In this document: one piece after another, positions 9,392 through 21,400 of the stretch
Position numbering within the stretch: position 1 is the first letter of the stretch
How the letters are laid out: each line of letters opens with the position of its first letter
Source of the DNA: Zantedeschia hybrid cultivar
Taxonomy: Eukaryota; Streptophyta; Magnoliopsida; Alismatales; Araceae
NCBI GenBank assembly: GCA_030544215.1
Contig: JARZZO010000003.1
Span: forward strand, 29,888,379-29,952,378
DNA length: 64,000 bases
Direction: 5' to 3'
Notes under the pieces: model-generated
Databases searched by the model: none
What the model was told of the DNA's origin: nothing
Seen by the model: the letters and a program-made list of their open reading frames with translations, nothing else
Position numbers and translations under genes: made by a program

Positions 9392-11887
9392 TGCATGTAT
9401 GAACAGAATTTCTTTGAGCATTTGAAGAGAGGGACATTTTGGATTTTCCCTCAAAAGTAAAAACTGGCTGTGCTATTTGTTTATTCAGAACACTGTAACT
9501 TTTGTGAGTCTGGCTTATCATCTATCTCGGATTTAGTTCATGTGCTTTTAGTCAGTTTAACAATTATTGGCTATGTCAATGGTATGTGCTTTCTTCAGAA
9601 ACAAACATATATAATGTGTATGGAGGTGGTGTTCTTTGGTTTAGATCCAAACCTGAAAAATATTGGACATGATCTTTTACCCTTTTGAGATATGTAACTG
9701 CACAATTTGGGCGAGATGTTGATGACTTATTCTAACAACTTGACAAAGTCTCTTGCTCCTTACTGTGAAAGGTTGTGGTACATTGAAGATCACCCCAATT
9801 TCACCTGCCATGTCTGTTGCTTCTAATTTTGTCAAAAACTGAGCAATTCAGGTATGTCAGTGATGGCTAACAGTGAACAAGAAGACTATTGTTAGAATTT
9901 TCAAATAAACCAACGTGACAGATGTTGCTATTATGCTCTGTTTCATCGCTAAATTTCATCGCTAAATTTCATAAGGTCTTCTATTTGTTTCATCGCTAAA
10001 TTTCAAGCTCATTCTTATTCTGGTTTTTGTGCTAAATTTGTTTATGTATTTTGATCTGAAACTATTGTTGATGTCAAATTGTTAATTAATTTTGTTCCAT
10101 ATCATCTTTTGTTTAAGTGAAATAATTTTCATATCATTATTCCAATTCTAAAAAGTTTTATTCTCAGGTTATCCTAACAATCTGTCATCCATATTGTTAA
10201 CAAACGCACCCTTAACATGATTTGAGTCACTATGAATTGAACTTTTATTCCTGTGATGGACACTTAAAATTGTGAGTTGGAATTCAAAAACAGTCGGTGA
10301 TGTGATATAAAATATTTTGCGCTTCCTTGCTATAAAATATTCATGCTCATACCATTTTCAGATTTCGGCCATAACTCTTCATGTGCCTTTCTGTTTGAGC
10401 TTCGTTATTTCTGATTGTTAACTAGCTGATTTGTCTATTTTAAAGTCTTCTTTTTTGTCCACAATTTTACATTTCTATCTCCTTCTACCATATTGCAATA
10501 TTTTTATCTTCTTCGCATTACATTTTTATGTAAGGCTTACACTAATGCTGCCCCTGCCTCATGCATGAATAAATTGAGACCGGCCATAGGAGTGCAAGAA
10601 AGCGGGCACGGACGATGTCTAACAGTGGTGTGTTCTCCTATGCCCCTCATTTCTCACTTCTTATAACACAGTGAACTTATTACTTGTGTTACTTTCATTT
10701 TAAATACATCATTGCGGTTCAGTTTTTTTGGAATGTTGTTCGCCCTAATGTTAAAGGTGGCGGAACGAAACGTCTGTCTTCCGGAGAGGAGAGGATGAGT
10801 CGGGGCACCCGAGCTCCCAACTTCACTGAGGCCCAAGATCGCGTCCTCATAGGTCTCCTTACCGAGCAGTTTGATAAGCATAACTGCATCGAAGGAACAT
10901 TTAAGCCAGGGGTCTGGGGTGAAATCCTTTCCACATTTAATAGCGCGACGCACTTGGATTGCAAACATTTCACGTTGAAGGGTCGATACAAAACCCTTAA
11001 GCGCAATTACAATTTTCTGCGTACACTGCTTGACCAAAGGACTGGCTGGGGATGGGATGATATAAACAAGATTCCTATCCCTGGACTTCAGCACTCTTGG
11101 GACGACATCCTGTCGGTAAGCTTCTCCTGTGATGAACTTCAGTTTCATGCACAGTCAATCGTATGATCCATAGACTCATGGACTATATTTTTCTTCCTTT
11201 TCAGTCACGTCCACAGTACAGCTCCCTCAGAGGCAAACCCTTCCCCTTTAGGACTGAGATGGATTATCTAGCCAGCAACAGCACAGCATTTGGTCCAGAT
11301 GCTGAGGGAACCTGCCGTAGACGCAGTGTGCCTGCTTACAGTCCCAATGAAGCTAACATTGACTACAGTATGTCTAGTCAGTCACAACGCACACCTGTCA
11401 ATGAATTTCTTGCCGCACTTCAGGGAGACAAAGAAGATGATGAGTTGGTCATGGGTGTCTCCGCCGGTTACATGGCTTCCCCTCCCACACCCCAATCTAG
11501 AACTATGGCCTCATACAGTAAGGTTAACTCTCCGCGCAAGAAACGTGCCTCCTCAAAATTGAAGGGAAAGGCAATTCATGATCCCACTGTGATCACGAAT
11601 TTTATTGATGTTGTTCGAAAGCGGACTGACCTTCTCATAGATATACGTGCGGAACGGGATTCTACGATGTCTGCCCCTACAACCCCGATCCAGACACAAC
11701 CCACACCCCAGGAGCCAGATCGTATTCCTTCTATGAAGGATTGCATAGATGCATTGCGAGAGGTTCCTGACCTACATCCAGACTTGTTCGTGAGGTCCTT
11801 GGAGCTCTTCAAAGATGCGGGGAATCGCGGAATATTTATGAACCTGAATAATGAGGAGAAGATCTGATGGATGTTGCACCATGTGGG
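9392..11887 (+). repeat. right arm of the 2,496 bp inverted repeat
   Basis: Mirror image of 4899-7394 (coordinates sum to 16786). Unlike the left arm, it continues without interruption into the rest of the Harbinger element. 9392-10794 upstream of ORF1 is AT-rich. A 72-codon hydrophobic open frame at 9470-9688 is present in both arms, but I see no domain and do not call it. Confidence 0.9.
10795..11867 (+). CDS. Harbinger ORF1, Myb/SANT-like DNA-binding protein (right copy)
   Basis: Exons 10795-11115 and 11205-11867 (327 residues), joined by an 89 bp intron with GTAAGC donor and TTTTCAG acceptor in phase 0; the join gives ILS-SRPQYS, continuing the WDDIL motif. The Myb/SANT-like domain covers about residues 6-107 and a basic stretch (RKKRASSKLKGK) lies in the second exon. 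The product should be a nuclear accessory factor that binds transposon ends and partners the transposase encoded 0.7 kb downstream. It is uninterrupted, so both copies could in principle be expressed. Convergent reading from the duplicated arm could give double-stranded RNA. The C-terminal half is not recognised beyond its similarity to other ORF1 proteins. Confidence 0.85.
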
Positions 11888-12140
11888 GTAGTGGATTTGT
11901 GATTTCTTATGTCTTGACTTGGATACTGTATTTGGATAATATTTAATTTCAGTCATAGAACTCGTACCTTTTTCTTCATAGTTGTTGTCATTGATTTCTT
12001 ATGTTGACTTGGATTGTGTGTTGAATTGGAACATGTATTAGGATTTATATGCTTGTATTCATACTTGTTGCGTGTTCATTATGTTGTACTACTGTGGGTA
12101 CTTATCAAAGTAAGTGCAGGTTTTTGACGCCTTTGTAGGT

Positions 12141-12512
12141 ATGGGGCGGTACAGATGTTATGTCGTTTGGGTTGGGCGTGAGCCAGGGCTATATTTCACT
12201 TGGCCTGAATGCTTTGCCCAAGTTAATGGGTACCCCGGGGCTCGTTATAAGGGCTTCCATTCAATTGAGGAGGCCCAATGTGCGTTCTCTGGTATCGTCC
12301 AACAACGTCCTGAGAGGCGAACAGAAGTTCCTCAGTATTATGCTGTGCCTTGCACATCTGAGCAAGTAGTTGCAAGGCCACCTGCCTCCTTTACACACGC
12401 TCTCCACTTTGACTGGCAATCGTTTGTTGTAATGATACTCCTGTGCATTGTTGTAGTCATCCTTCTCATGATTTTACTTACCGTTCTACTTATGTCCATC
12501 CGAACTTTCTAA
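12141..12512 (+). CDS. small ORF with RNase H1 N-terminal/viroplasmin-like domain and hydrophobic tail
   Basis: A 123-codon frame from ATG 12141. Residues about 6-51 match the Cauli_VI/RNase H1 hybrid-binding domain: YVVWVGREPGLY, then W-EC--QVNGYPGARYKGF and SIEEA. In RNase H1 this fold binds RNA-DNA hybrids or double-stranded RNA. The C-terminus (FVVMILLCIVVVILLMILL) is strongly hydrophobic and could be a tail anchor. Alternatively the tail is the start of a T-rich intron, and the domain is an N-terminal exon of the transposase: an acceptor (CATGTAG) lies at 12587, but no donor in the matching phase was clear. It sits between ORF1 and the transposase on the same strand. The domain call is fairly firm, the gene boundaries are not. 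Confidence 0.6.
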   Translation: MGRYRCYVVWVGREPGLYFTWPECFAQVNGYPGARYKGFHSIEEAQCAFSGIVQQRPERRTEVPQYYAVPCTSEQVVARPPASFTHALHFDWQSFVVMILLCIVVVILLMILLTVLLMSIRTF

Positions 12513-12587
12513 TTTGTATTGTATTGTCTTACACATGTACGGTTTATGTAACATTATATCCCACTTATTATAATGTCTTGCATGTAG

Positions 12588-13863
12588 AATTTAGTGATGT
12601 TGTATTGGACTTCATAGAAGAGGACGAAGAACTGTTGAATGTGATTGAGGACACAATTATTGCGCACATTGAGAATGAATACGTTCCACGCATACGTCGA
12701 CGTATGCATAACTCTGCTCTATCTGGCCACACATGGATCCATGAGATACTAGATGGGCATGACGAAAGGTCTTACCAGATGTTTCGAGTGCATCCTTCCA
12801 TGTTTTTAGGACTCCGTGACTTACTTGTGAGCCGTGGCCTTTTGAGGGACTCGCGCCATGTGACAGCGACGGAGCAACTTGGTATGTTCCTATATGCTGT
12901 CGGTCATGGCGTTGCAACGGGAGCCATGTGCGAGCGGTTCCAGCATTCCCCTCAAACCATTAGTCGATACGTCAACTTCGTCACAAAGCAGATAGCTGAG
13001 TTAAAGTATGACTTTATTAAGTTGCCCACACACGCTCAGGTCCGTGAGTGTCATCCGCACATCAAAGGAAAGCAAACGTTCTACCCCTACTTCAAGGTGA
13101 GGACATTGCTACTGTACAGTCGTGATGTGTGTGTTCAGATTGACTAATAAATGTTCTCATATTGTTCTTTTATGTACAACCATATAGGATGCGATTGGAG
13201 CCATTGACGGGACGCATGTTTTGGCGAATGTCCCACGGATACACCACGGACGATTCAGAAACCGCAAAGGTTTCATTAGCCAGAATGTCATGGGTGTCGT
13301 GTCCTTCGACCTAACCTTCCAATACGTTGCGGTTGGTTGGGAAGGATCGGCTGCCGACATGCGGGTGCTAAGATGGGCTTTGGACGAAGGTGGATTGACT
13401 GTCCCTCGTGGAAAGTATTATCTTGTAGATTCAGGGTATGCAAACTCAAGTGGTTTCTTAGCTCCATATCGTGGCCAAAGATATCACTTAGCATCATTTC
13501 GGGGGGGAACAAAATCGCACATATGCGAACAAAGAAGAAAAGTACAACCATCGTCATGCTCAGTTAAGGAATGTTGTGGAGAGAGCGTTTGGCGTCTTGA
13601 AGAATCGCTTTCAGACGCTAAAGGAGGGGAACATGTACTCCTGGGCGACGCAGAGGAAGATGGTCATTGCATGCGCGGTTATTCACAACTTCATACGTCG
13701 ATCTCAGGGACATGACTATTACTTCAACTGCGAGAACAATGAACAAATAGTTAGTGAGGATGATGGTGATGAAGACGTTCCGATTGACATCCCTCTCAGC
13801 AGGGCTGAGGTTACGCTAGGAGGGCAGATTAGGGAGTCTATTGCTAACGCACTCTGGACATGA
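12588..13863 (+). pseudogene. PIF/Harbinger DDE transposase, one frameshift
   Basis: Exon 12588-13096 and exon 13188-13863 are joined in phase 0 by a 91 bp GT-AG intron (13097-13187), giving YFK-DAIGAIDGTH. The N-terminal exon has the helix-turn-helix-like segment (EQLGMFLYAVGH, FQHSPQTISRYV) common in these transposases. The DDE nuclease follows: Asp 13206-13208 in GAIDGTH, Asp 13428-13430 in LVDSGY, Glu 13579-13581 in VVERAFGVLK. The reading frame changes in the G7 run at 13501-13507; one G fewer would connect the frames through the NHRHAQLRNVVERAFG block. The enzyme would cut and rejoin element ends at TTA/TAA targets. The 5' end is uncertain: an open frame extends back to 12443, but an acceptor at 12587 suggests an intron. 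The stop is TGA at 13861-13863. Confidence 0.85.
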
Positions 13864-15774
13864 GTTGCGTTCGTCATGTCTCATGTTCGGTGCTCTATTT
13901 CGCATCTCGCTGGCCGTGTTCATTTGTATGTTTGCTTATCTCCTGTATTGTTTTTCATATGCTGTATGCATCATATCTGTTGTTGCTTGTGTTGAACATT
14001 TCCTTCTTAATAATTGAGTTTACTGAACTTCCTTTCATTTTGGTTTTGTGAACATTTTTCAAATTAATTTCAAGCATGTCCATTCACAACATACATGTAA
14101 TAAGTACGTGTAATTTTTTTCGCAGGAGGCAATAATGTAAATGAGTCTATTGGATGGATGGTTCCATTGCTTGGAGCAACCCCACTGGACAATGATTTTA
14201 TCCAACCATTCTCCTATTTTCAAGTCTGTGAACGGTGCATGCAATTTTGCAGCCCTATCCATTGCTACGCTGGGATGGTCGGATGGCCTCAGTGCAACCA
14301 CATGTCAGTGGGTTTTTTGGATAGCAGGAGGGCAAAATTGCACGCTCCTAATTCGCTCATTGGGCAATGATGAAATACTGGAAATGAGTCTATTGGTTGG
14401 ATGGTTCCACTGTTTGGAGCAACCCCACTGGACAATGATTTCCATCAATATTAACTTTTTATTTCTGAGCCTGCTTTCTTGCATCTCCACTGAGGATGGT
14501 TAATATTGTGTAAATTTGCAACCCTATCACTTGGTACGCTAAGATTGTCGGGTGGCTTCAATGCAAGGATGTCTCAGTGTGTTTTTTGATAGCAGGAGGG
14601 CAAAATTGCACGCTCCTAATTCGGTCATTATAGGCAATGATGAAAGAATTAAATTGAGTCTATTGATAGGATGGTTCCATTGTTTGGAGCAACCCCAGTG
14701 GACAATGATATTTTGTATACTATATACATATTTCTGAGCCTAGAAATGATTAATACTTGACAGCGTTACAGTGTACCCGATGGATGGTGAGGTTATGACA
14801 ACGGTAGGTAATGTAATTTTATTGTTCTCATTTTTTTACTTTATTCTCGTATTTGTTGCACATAATCTACTAATTCTTTGTTTGTAGAAATTCAAATTTT
14901 TTATCACAGGGGTAAAGGATGGTCGCTCGTGGATTTGGCTACAAAGACGACTCATGAATGATGTATTAATTTTTTTTTTTCCAGTTATAATAGATATTGT
15001 AAAAATAAAATTTTATTTATTGAACTGACGGTTTTGTGTAAATTGTTCTGGTAGGTGACTTTGTCTATAAATAAAATTTTGGCGTAACTAAGTGTACGAT
15101 ATGTTATACAACTTGAGGACTATATTTTGCTATGTTGAGATTGAAACGTATATATTTGAGGTTGTCACAGTCATCATTGTGTCATTAGAAAAGAATAGAA
15201 TAAAAGGTTAATGATTTACTATATGCTGAGAATAGTCTCGTAGTAATATTTATCTAATGAATTTAATTCATTATTCTATTTTTTGCGTCCATAAAAATAT
15301 AATTTTGGTCACAACATGTTGTCAATCTTATCTCATTCAAATGAATATTTTTATTCTAAATTCCTTTTTTACAATATACTGTGTTAAGTCATCGAATTTG
15401 ACGGGAAAATAATAATAATATAACTTTAAAAAAAATATATATATTCATGTTGTAACATGTGTTAATTTTGGAAATGAGAATAAAAATAATGACAAATCCA
15501 ATAATAATATACATATTAATAAGTAATTTGAAAAGAATAGAAATTAAAAATAACATATGCAAAGATGGAATGGGTATTTTGACATGCTATTCCTTTCTTT
15601 ATCCCACTCGTTATTCTGCTCATTCCTACCAAATCACTTGGAATAGCGCAGTACAATTCTCCTTATTCTGGATGGAATACTAACTACTTACCAAATCAAA
15701 ATACCTCTTATTCTGGTTTAAGAAATCCCCAGAACCTTATCCTGATTTAAATTATTCTGCAAACAAAGTGAACC
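13864..15774 (+). other. non-coding 3' part of the Harbinger element
   Basis: AT-rich sequence between the transposase stop and the right terminus. It includes the 243-270 bp tandem repeats at 14141-14713 and the terminal region at 15730-15774. Open frames here are short and low in complexity; I see no gene. Confidence 0.6.
14141..14713. repeat. tandem repeat, about 2.2 copies of 243-270 bp
   Basis: The block TGAGTCTATTGG...TGGTTCCA...GGAGCAACCCCA...GGACAATGA starts at 14142, 14385 and 14655. Between copies lies a second conserved block (AGCAGGAGGGCAAAATTGCA with CACGCTCCTAATTCG) at about 14322-14356 and 14590-14622. The copies are diverged by several percent, so this is an old internal duplication inside the element's 3' region. 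Confidence 0.8.
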
Positions 15775-15777
15775 TTA
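15730..15777 (-). repeat. right terminus of the Harbinger element plus TTA target copy
   Basis: Reading inwards on the minus strand the end is GGTTCACTTTGTTTGC, then AT-rich sequence with AGGATAAGG and a GGGGATTTCTT block. Plant Tourist/PIF termini have this form (G-rich start, then TTTGTTTG). TTA follows at 15775-15777. No second copy was found in the window to confirm it. Confidence 0.55.
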
Positions 15778-17752
15778 AAAATTATAGTTTTATATAGAAC
15801 CAGACCAAACGTATCTCAAGTTGAGATTTAAAAAGAAAGAAAAAATACCCTTTAATGTTGCGTTTTGAACTTTGATCATGTGAGGATATAGTCTTTTTTA
15901 TTTGAATTGTCCAATCAAAAATCGAGTTGGAGTATTTTTTCAGTTTAGAAAAATATAAAAAGAGTCCTTTGGCTCTATCGTATCTATGTTAAAAATTTTA
16001 TAATGCGAAAATACTTTATATGCAAATAAATGTACGAAACATTTTCAGGAAAAGATTTTACGTGCAAATAAACGAATGAAAAGATTTTCAAGAAAATATT
16101 TTCAGAAGTGTCAAATGGTCGATTACATTTTCATTTTCCTCGTAAATTTATTTCCTTAGAAAATATTTTCCATCCGATTATGTTTTACTTGCAACCAAAT
16201 ACCCAATTGCTGTCCACAAAGATTCCCGGGCAAAAAACAGAAAATTCAGATTTTTGACTAATGATTTGAATGTCTAATCTACTTTTTAGATCATAAACAC
16301 AAAGAATATGATTTCAGACTTTCCTTTTGACCACTTTTGAAATTAAAATATTATTTTGTATATTAATACGAATTAATATATATTTTGGAGAATCATCACC
16401 TACCTCTTATTTTAAAATCCTCAAAATTCGAAATCTACCAAGAGAGTTCGACTCTCAGTAAGATGCACTACTTCTTAGCCTTCATGTTGACCTCCAATGC
16501 TCTTACAAGGTAAGAGAATCACAAAAATATTAGTTTTACTCAAGAACAACTTTCATCTCCTTCTCTTTCTTCAAGAATAAGAACAAAACATCAACTTTCA
16601 CAATGGAGAATGACGGCTAGAGTTAATCATGTCCTCAACCACATATATATAGAATTAACATCTAACTTCTAATCTCATACAACCTCTACAAACCACCTTT
16701 GGGTGTATTGAGCTGTCCTTCTACGAATTAGAGAGAATTTCACTCCAAATCAGACTCCTCTCCTGCAACTCTACATTTTTTAACTGAATATTCAATTTTA
16801 TTTTTTTTGGCGAACAAATGAGTCAGTAAACATGATCTTCTACAAAGTTATAGATCTCTTTGACTTCTTTTCATAGGTACTAACTATACCAAAATCCGAT
16901 CTATACACTAAGAGTTATTGTCAAAATATTGACTTACTGTCTTGGGCACACGAACTTAGAAAATTCCTCTAAATTAATGGGTTAAACTATCTATGAAACT
17001 AAGTTAATGGACTTATTCAATTAACTATATTATACTTATCTATCCCTTTAATTATTATTATCATTAATATTTATTTATTTATAATTATTTTTGTTTTAAA
17101 AAATATCGAGTTTTACACTCCTGGCGGCCCAAATCAACCTTGGTGTTAGGATGCCTGAGAAGTCACGGATACGAAATGAGTGGATTCCCTTCGATCCACG
17201 CGTCTTTGTTTGAAGCGGATGAGCTGGGTTGTGGTTTTTAATTTAAAACCTAAACAAAATTTGAATATTTTAAAACTTAAAAAAACTGAATATTTCAAAA
17301 CTTAAAAAAAATTATCATTTCAAAACCTAAAAAAAATTGAATATTTGAAAATCCAAAGAAAATGAATATTTCAAAACCTAAAAAAAAATTAAAAACAAAA
17401 AAATTTGAAATATTTCAAAATTCGAAAAAAATGAATATTTCAAAATCCAAAAGAATTGAATATTTCAAAATCTAAAAAAAATTGTATATTTCAAAACCCC
17501 AAAAAACTAAATATTTCTAAACCTAAAAAAAGTTGAATATTTCGAAATAAATAATAATAAAAAAAAGAGTCTTGCATGTATCTGCATGTTGTACTTCGCA
17601 TGTTGCATGTTTTGTCTTTTTCGTTTGCATTGCTTAGTTGAATAAAAGACTTCGCCCCCTCGACCCACTTATCGAGGATAGGGTCAAGGAACTTGTTATT
17701 TATTGGGCAAGGGTCTGAGCTAGAACATACTAACTAATTTGTTTGTTTAAGC
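15778..17752. other. AT-rich intergenic stretch
   Basis: No gene seen. 15990-16200 has several GAAAATATTTTC-like palindromic motifs of the sort found in old MITE debris. 17105-17125 (TTTTACACTCCTGGCGGCCC) could be the end of a degraded gypsy LTR followed by a primer site, and 17570-17700 resembles a leader, but no protein domain backs this up. Confidence 0.4.
17240..17560. repeat. degenerate A-rich tandem repeat
   Basis: About twelve imperfect copies of a unit near 25 bp, built from GAATATTTCAAAAC followed by CTAAAAAAAATT. Simple tandem array; no coding potential. Confidence 0.7.
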
Positions 17753-18416
17753 GTGATCTACTGGGGACATGTACACAAGGATGACAAAAGCATTCAAAGC
17801 GAAAGGGACATGTGTCTGGGTGTCCCTTTCTGGCCAATCAGAGGCAGAGTTGGACAACTCTCCTTTTTGGAAGATAAGATGAAAAATAAGCTGGCAAATT
17901 GGAAAGCAAACTCTTTATCCTTTGCAGGTAAAGTTACACTTATCAACTATGTGCTTTCCTCCATTCCGGTGCATGTCATGGGCATGGGGTTCCTCCCCAA
18001 AGCCACCATTCGGAAATTAAATCAAATCCAATGTTCTTTTCTCTGGGGAGATTCCATCAACCATAAAAAGCTCCATCTGTGCAACTGGAACTCCATCAAG
18101 CAGCATAATTCCTCAGGTGGACTTGGTGTCAGAGACTTGCATATTTCAAATCAGACTTCTGTCCTTAAATTGTTATGGAAATTCTTACAGGAAAGAACTC
18201 CTTGTGGGATTCCCTTATTCGAGCTAAATACCTAGTCAATTTCACCTACTAGGATGCTCGAGTCCGGCTCCTTTTCCCACACTTGGAAAGCAATGTTGTT
18301 TGTCAGGAAGGTGGTGGCCTCCCAAGTATATTTCCATGACATTCAAGATGGGCTTACTACCAATATTTGACAGGATAAGTGGATTCTGGATTTCTTGGGG
18401 CCACCCACTATTAGAG
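17753..18416 (+). pseudogene. LINE-A, left part: end of RT and thumb region, 5' truncated
   Basis: An L1-type plant LINE ORF2 fragment. It starts near the conserved CLGVPFWPIRGR segment downstream of the RT catalytic motif, continues through the thumb/linker (NKLANWKANSLSFAGKVTLI, SIPVHVMG, IQCSFLWGD, GGLGVRDL) and after minor frame damage reaches DKWILDFLGPPTIR at 18416. There LINE-B interrupts it. Missing RT motifs upstream show 5' truncation, the usual result of incomplete target-primed reverse transcription. 18407-18416 (ACTATTAGAG) is one copy of the LINE-B target duplication. The frame resumes at 24551. Confidence 0.8.
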
Positions 18417-18461
18417 GTTTTTTTTTTTTTTTTTTGAAAACGGGAAGATATTCATTAAACT

Positions 18462-21400
18462 TCACTCGGGAACCCCGGTAAACGCGGTACACTGCCTATC
18501 AGCAGACATAGATTCAGGAAAATAAGGGGCAACCCAAGTATTGCATGCGTTGGTCTTGATGGCAAATTTACCCAATGCATGTGCTACTTGGTTACAGGTC
18601 CTGGGAACAAAGGAGATAGATATATTGGGGTGGCATAGAAGGAGGTGTTGACAGTCCCTGATAATGGACAAACACTCCCAGTTGGGGGGGATAAGGCCCT
18701 GAGTAGCATGAACGACAGATTGTGCATCACTTCGACCACGCTCGGCTTGCTGAGTGTAGTTGCTGCTCGCAAGCCATGCCAAAAGGCAAAAGCTTCACTC
18801 ATGCCAGGACTGGTTCCTCTATGGATGAACGTGGAACAATTGACAAGGTACCCTCGGCTGTCCCTGATAATCATAGCTGCTCCAATATACTTATCAGCAA
18901 CTGCACCATCCACATTAATCTTGAGCTGGTTAGACCGGGGGGGTTGCCAAAAACACTTTGCATCCGAAATCTTCATCTGGGGACTGGTGTTGATTTTGTT
19001 GGAGACCCACTAAGAAGCATGCCAGGAAGCTATATACATGATATTTGTGGGATGGGTACGGATGCCTTCCATAGTCAACTTGCATCTGGCCTTCCACAAT
19101 TCCCAAACAATGGAAATTCTCAGAGCAGTAACATAGACGTCTTCTTCGGACATTGGTGAAGTCAACCAACCAGGCATTAACTCCTCTAGACTGGTACCAT
19201 CTGTATCAGAATGGAATGAGAAAATGGAGGCAAACCACGTTGCTTTGGCTATCTGGCAAGAAAATAAAATGTGTTGGATTGTTTCTCTATGCTGCGGGCA
19301 AACTGGGCACATCCTGTTGATGCTTCTGATAATGTTACCCACTTTATCATTAGTAGGTAAACCATGGTGCAGGGATTTCCAGATAAACATTATAACCCGA
19401 GGTGGAATAATTCGAGACAGTTTGGGGTTCTAGATCTTCCTCCAGATTGGGTGATCATGAGAAGTGGAGGGGGTGATACCCTCCAACAGGCACCTGTATG
19501 CAGATTTGGAGTTGAATTGCCCGTCGTTTGTAAAAGGCCAAACCATTTGATCAATCCCATCGTTATGAGCACTAGGTAGATGTATACTGAGAATCACCTC
19601 ATAAGTATCGGGGTCGAAAAGGTTATGGATTAGTTCGGTATTCCAATGTCCATTAACCATCAGTTCGGAGACCCTCTGTGGAATATAGCCTGTATAGGAT
19701 CTATTGATGATAGGAGGGGCAAAGAAGCCAGGTATCCATCTGTCAGCCCAGATATTAGTGTTGTATCCGGACTTAATGATCCATCGCACTCGATTCTTCA
19801 TTTCATCTCTGACTGCTAGCATAGCAGACCAAACACCAGACGGTGAAGACGGCTTAGCAACCTCCCAAAAAGATTGTCCACCAAGATATTTAGCTCTGAG
19901 AATACAAGTCCACAGGCTGTGATGGTTGTTCAGGAATCGCTACACCAGTTTCATAACCAAAGCTCTGTTATACACTCTGAAATCTCTGATGCCTAAATCG
20001 CCTTGCCGTTTCTGCATTGCAATTTTACCCCAACTAATTAAGTGCAATTTTCTCTTCTCGCCCCACCAGAAATCCCTTTGGATCTTATTGAGTTTATTGA
20101 GAGTGGCTTTAGGTAGCAAGCTAGTAGCCATAATATGGGCAGGAATAGCACTGATAGTGGATTTGATGAGGACAGTCCTCCCTGCAGTGGACATGGTGTT
20201 TGTTTTCCAATTAGCCATCCGTTGTCTCATCCTATTCTCCAAATAATGATATTGGCTTATCTTAGCTTTGCTGGACCAGATAGGTACCCCAAGATAAAGA
20301 GCCTCAGGCTTAGGTGTTCAAAGCCACTTAACTCAATAAGTTTTTGACGAATACTATGAGGAGTATTGGGGCTGAAGATGATCCCAGACTTCTCCCTGTT
20401 AATAGCCTGCCCAGAGCACCTAGCATATGTATGTATTAAGGCAATGCAATAGCTCCATCATCTTAGGTTCAGTGGCTCTGCCAAACAGGAAAACATCATC
20501 CGCGTACAAAAGATGGTTAATCGCCTAGGCTTGAGCATTGACTTTGAAGCCTCTGAATTTACCCTGATCTTGACTGTTCTTGAGCATGGAATATAGGGCT
20601 TCAGCACACAAAATATAGATGTAAGGCGAGATAGGGCATCCCTGCCTGATACCTCTTTGGGGTGTAATGTACCCAGTTGGCTCACCATTGATATTAATTG
20701 AACAAGATGCAGTAGTAATACAATTCATGATGAGTTTAAAACTTGAACCTTGGAACCCCTGCTTAGATAGAATATTAGCGATAAAAGACCATTCCATTCT
20801 GTCATAAGCACGGGAGATATCCAGTTTCAAGGCAAATACACCCGTTTTGCCCTTCTTCTTATGCAGGGAGTGCATAAGCTCCATGAGCATGACAATGCTA
20901 TCAGAGATATGCCTCTGAGGGGTAAAAGCTCCTTGACAGGAGGAAAGTAGTTTATGTAATAAAGGTTTAATTCTGGACGCCAGTATTTTTGTGACAGCCT
21001 TATACACTGTGTTGCATAGGCTGATGGGTCTGAATTGGGAGGGGTTGCCTAGTAGGGGAGACTTTGGGAATTAGAGTAGTGAAAGAGTGATTCATACCTG
21101 GGGGGAGAACACTACTCTGGAACACCTGTGAGATCAAGTTGGTGACATCAATGTGGACTATATGCCAATACTTGTGGTAGAAAATAGGTGGCAAACTGTC
21201 GGGCCCAGGAGCCTTAAGAGGAGCTTGATCCCGGAAAGCTTCAGAGATCTCTGTTTCAGAAGGTGGCTTGTTTAGAGAGGTAATATCAAAGTGGGTAAGT
21301 GGTGGGTTGGATAGCTGGAAATTGTTAGGCAATGGATCTGGGTTGGCAGAGGTGAAGAGATTAGTGAAAAAATTTACAAATTCAGATTTGATGTTCTCTA

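Larger units (their letters stand above)
7395..15774 (+). mobile_element. PIF/Harbinger DNA transposon with inverted duplication
   Basis: The plus-strand unit has the usual order: ORF1 (Myb/SANT-like), an extra small ORF, DDE transposase and an AT-rich 3' part. The right terminus ends AAAGTGAACC at 15774, followed by TTA (15775-15777), the 3 bp target typical of this superfamily. I could not find a matching left terminus in the window; the start given is only where the inverted arm stops. If the inverted arm belongs to the element, its left end lies beyond position 1, on the far side of copia-A. ORF1 is intact in both copies but the transposase has a frameshift. Confidence 0.7.

Noticed and set aside
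9470..9688. 72-codon hydrophobic frame conserved in both inverted-repeat arms
   Set aside because: Conservation follows from the recent duplication itself; no domain and no splice context joining it to ORF1.
16380..17125. Possible degraded gypsy LTR with primer site at TGGCGG near 17116
   Set aside because: No second LTR, no target duplication and no gag domain downstream; too weak to call.
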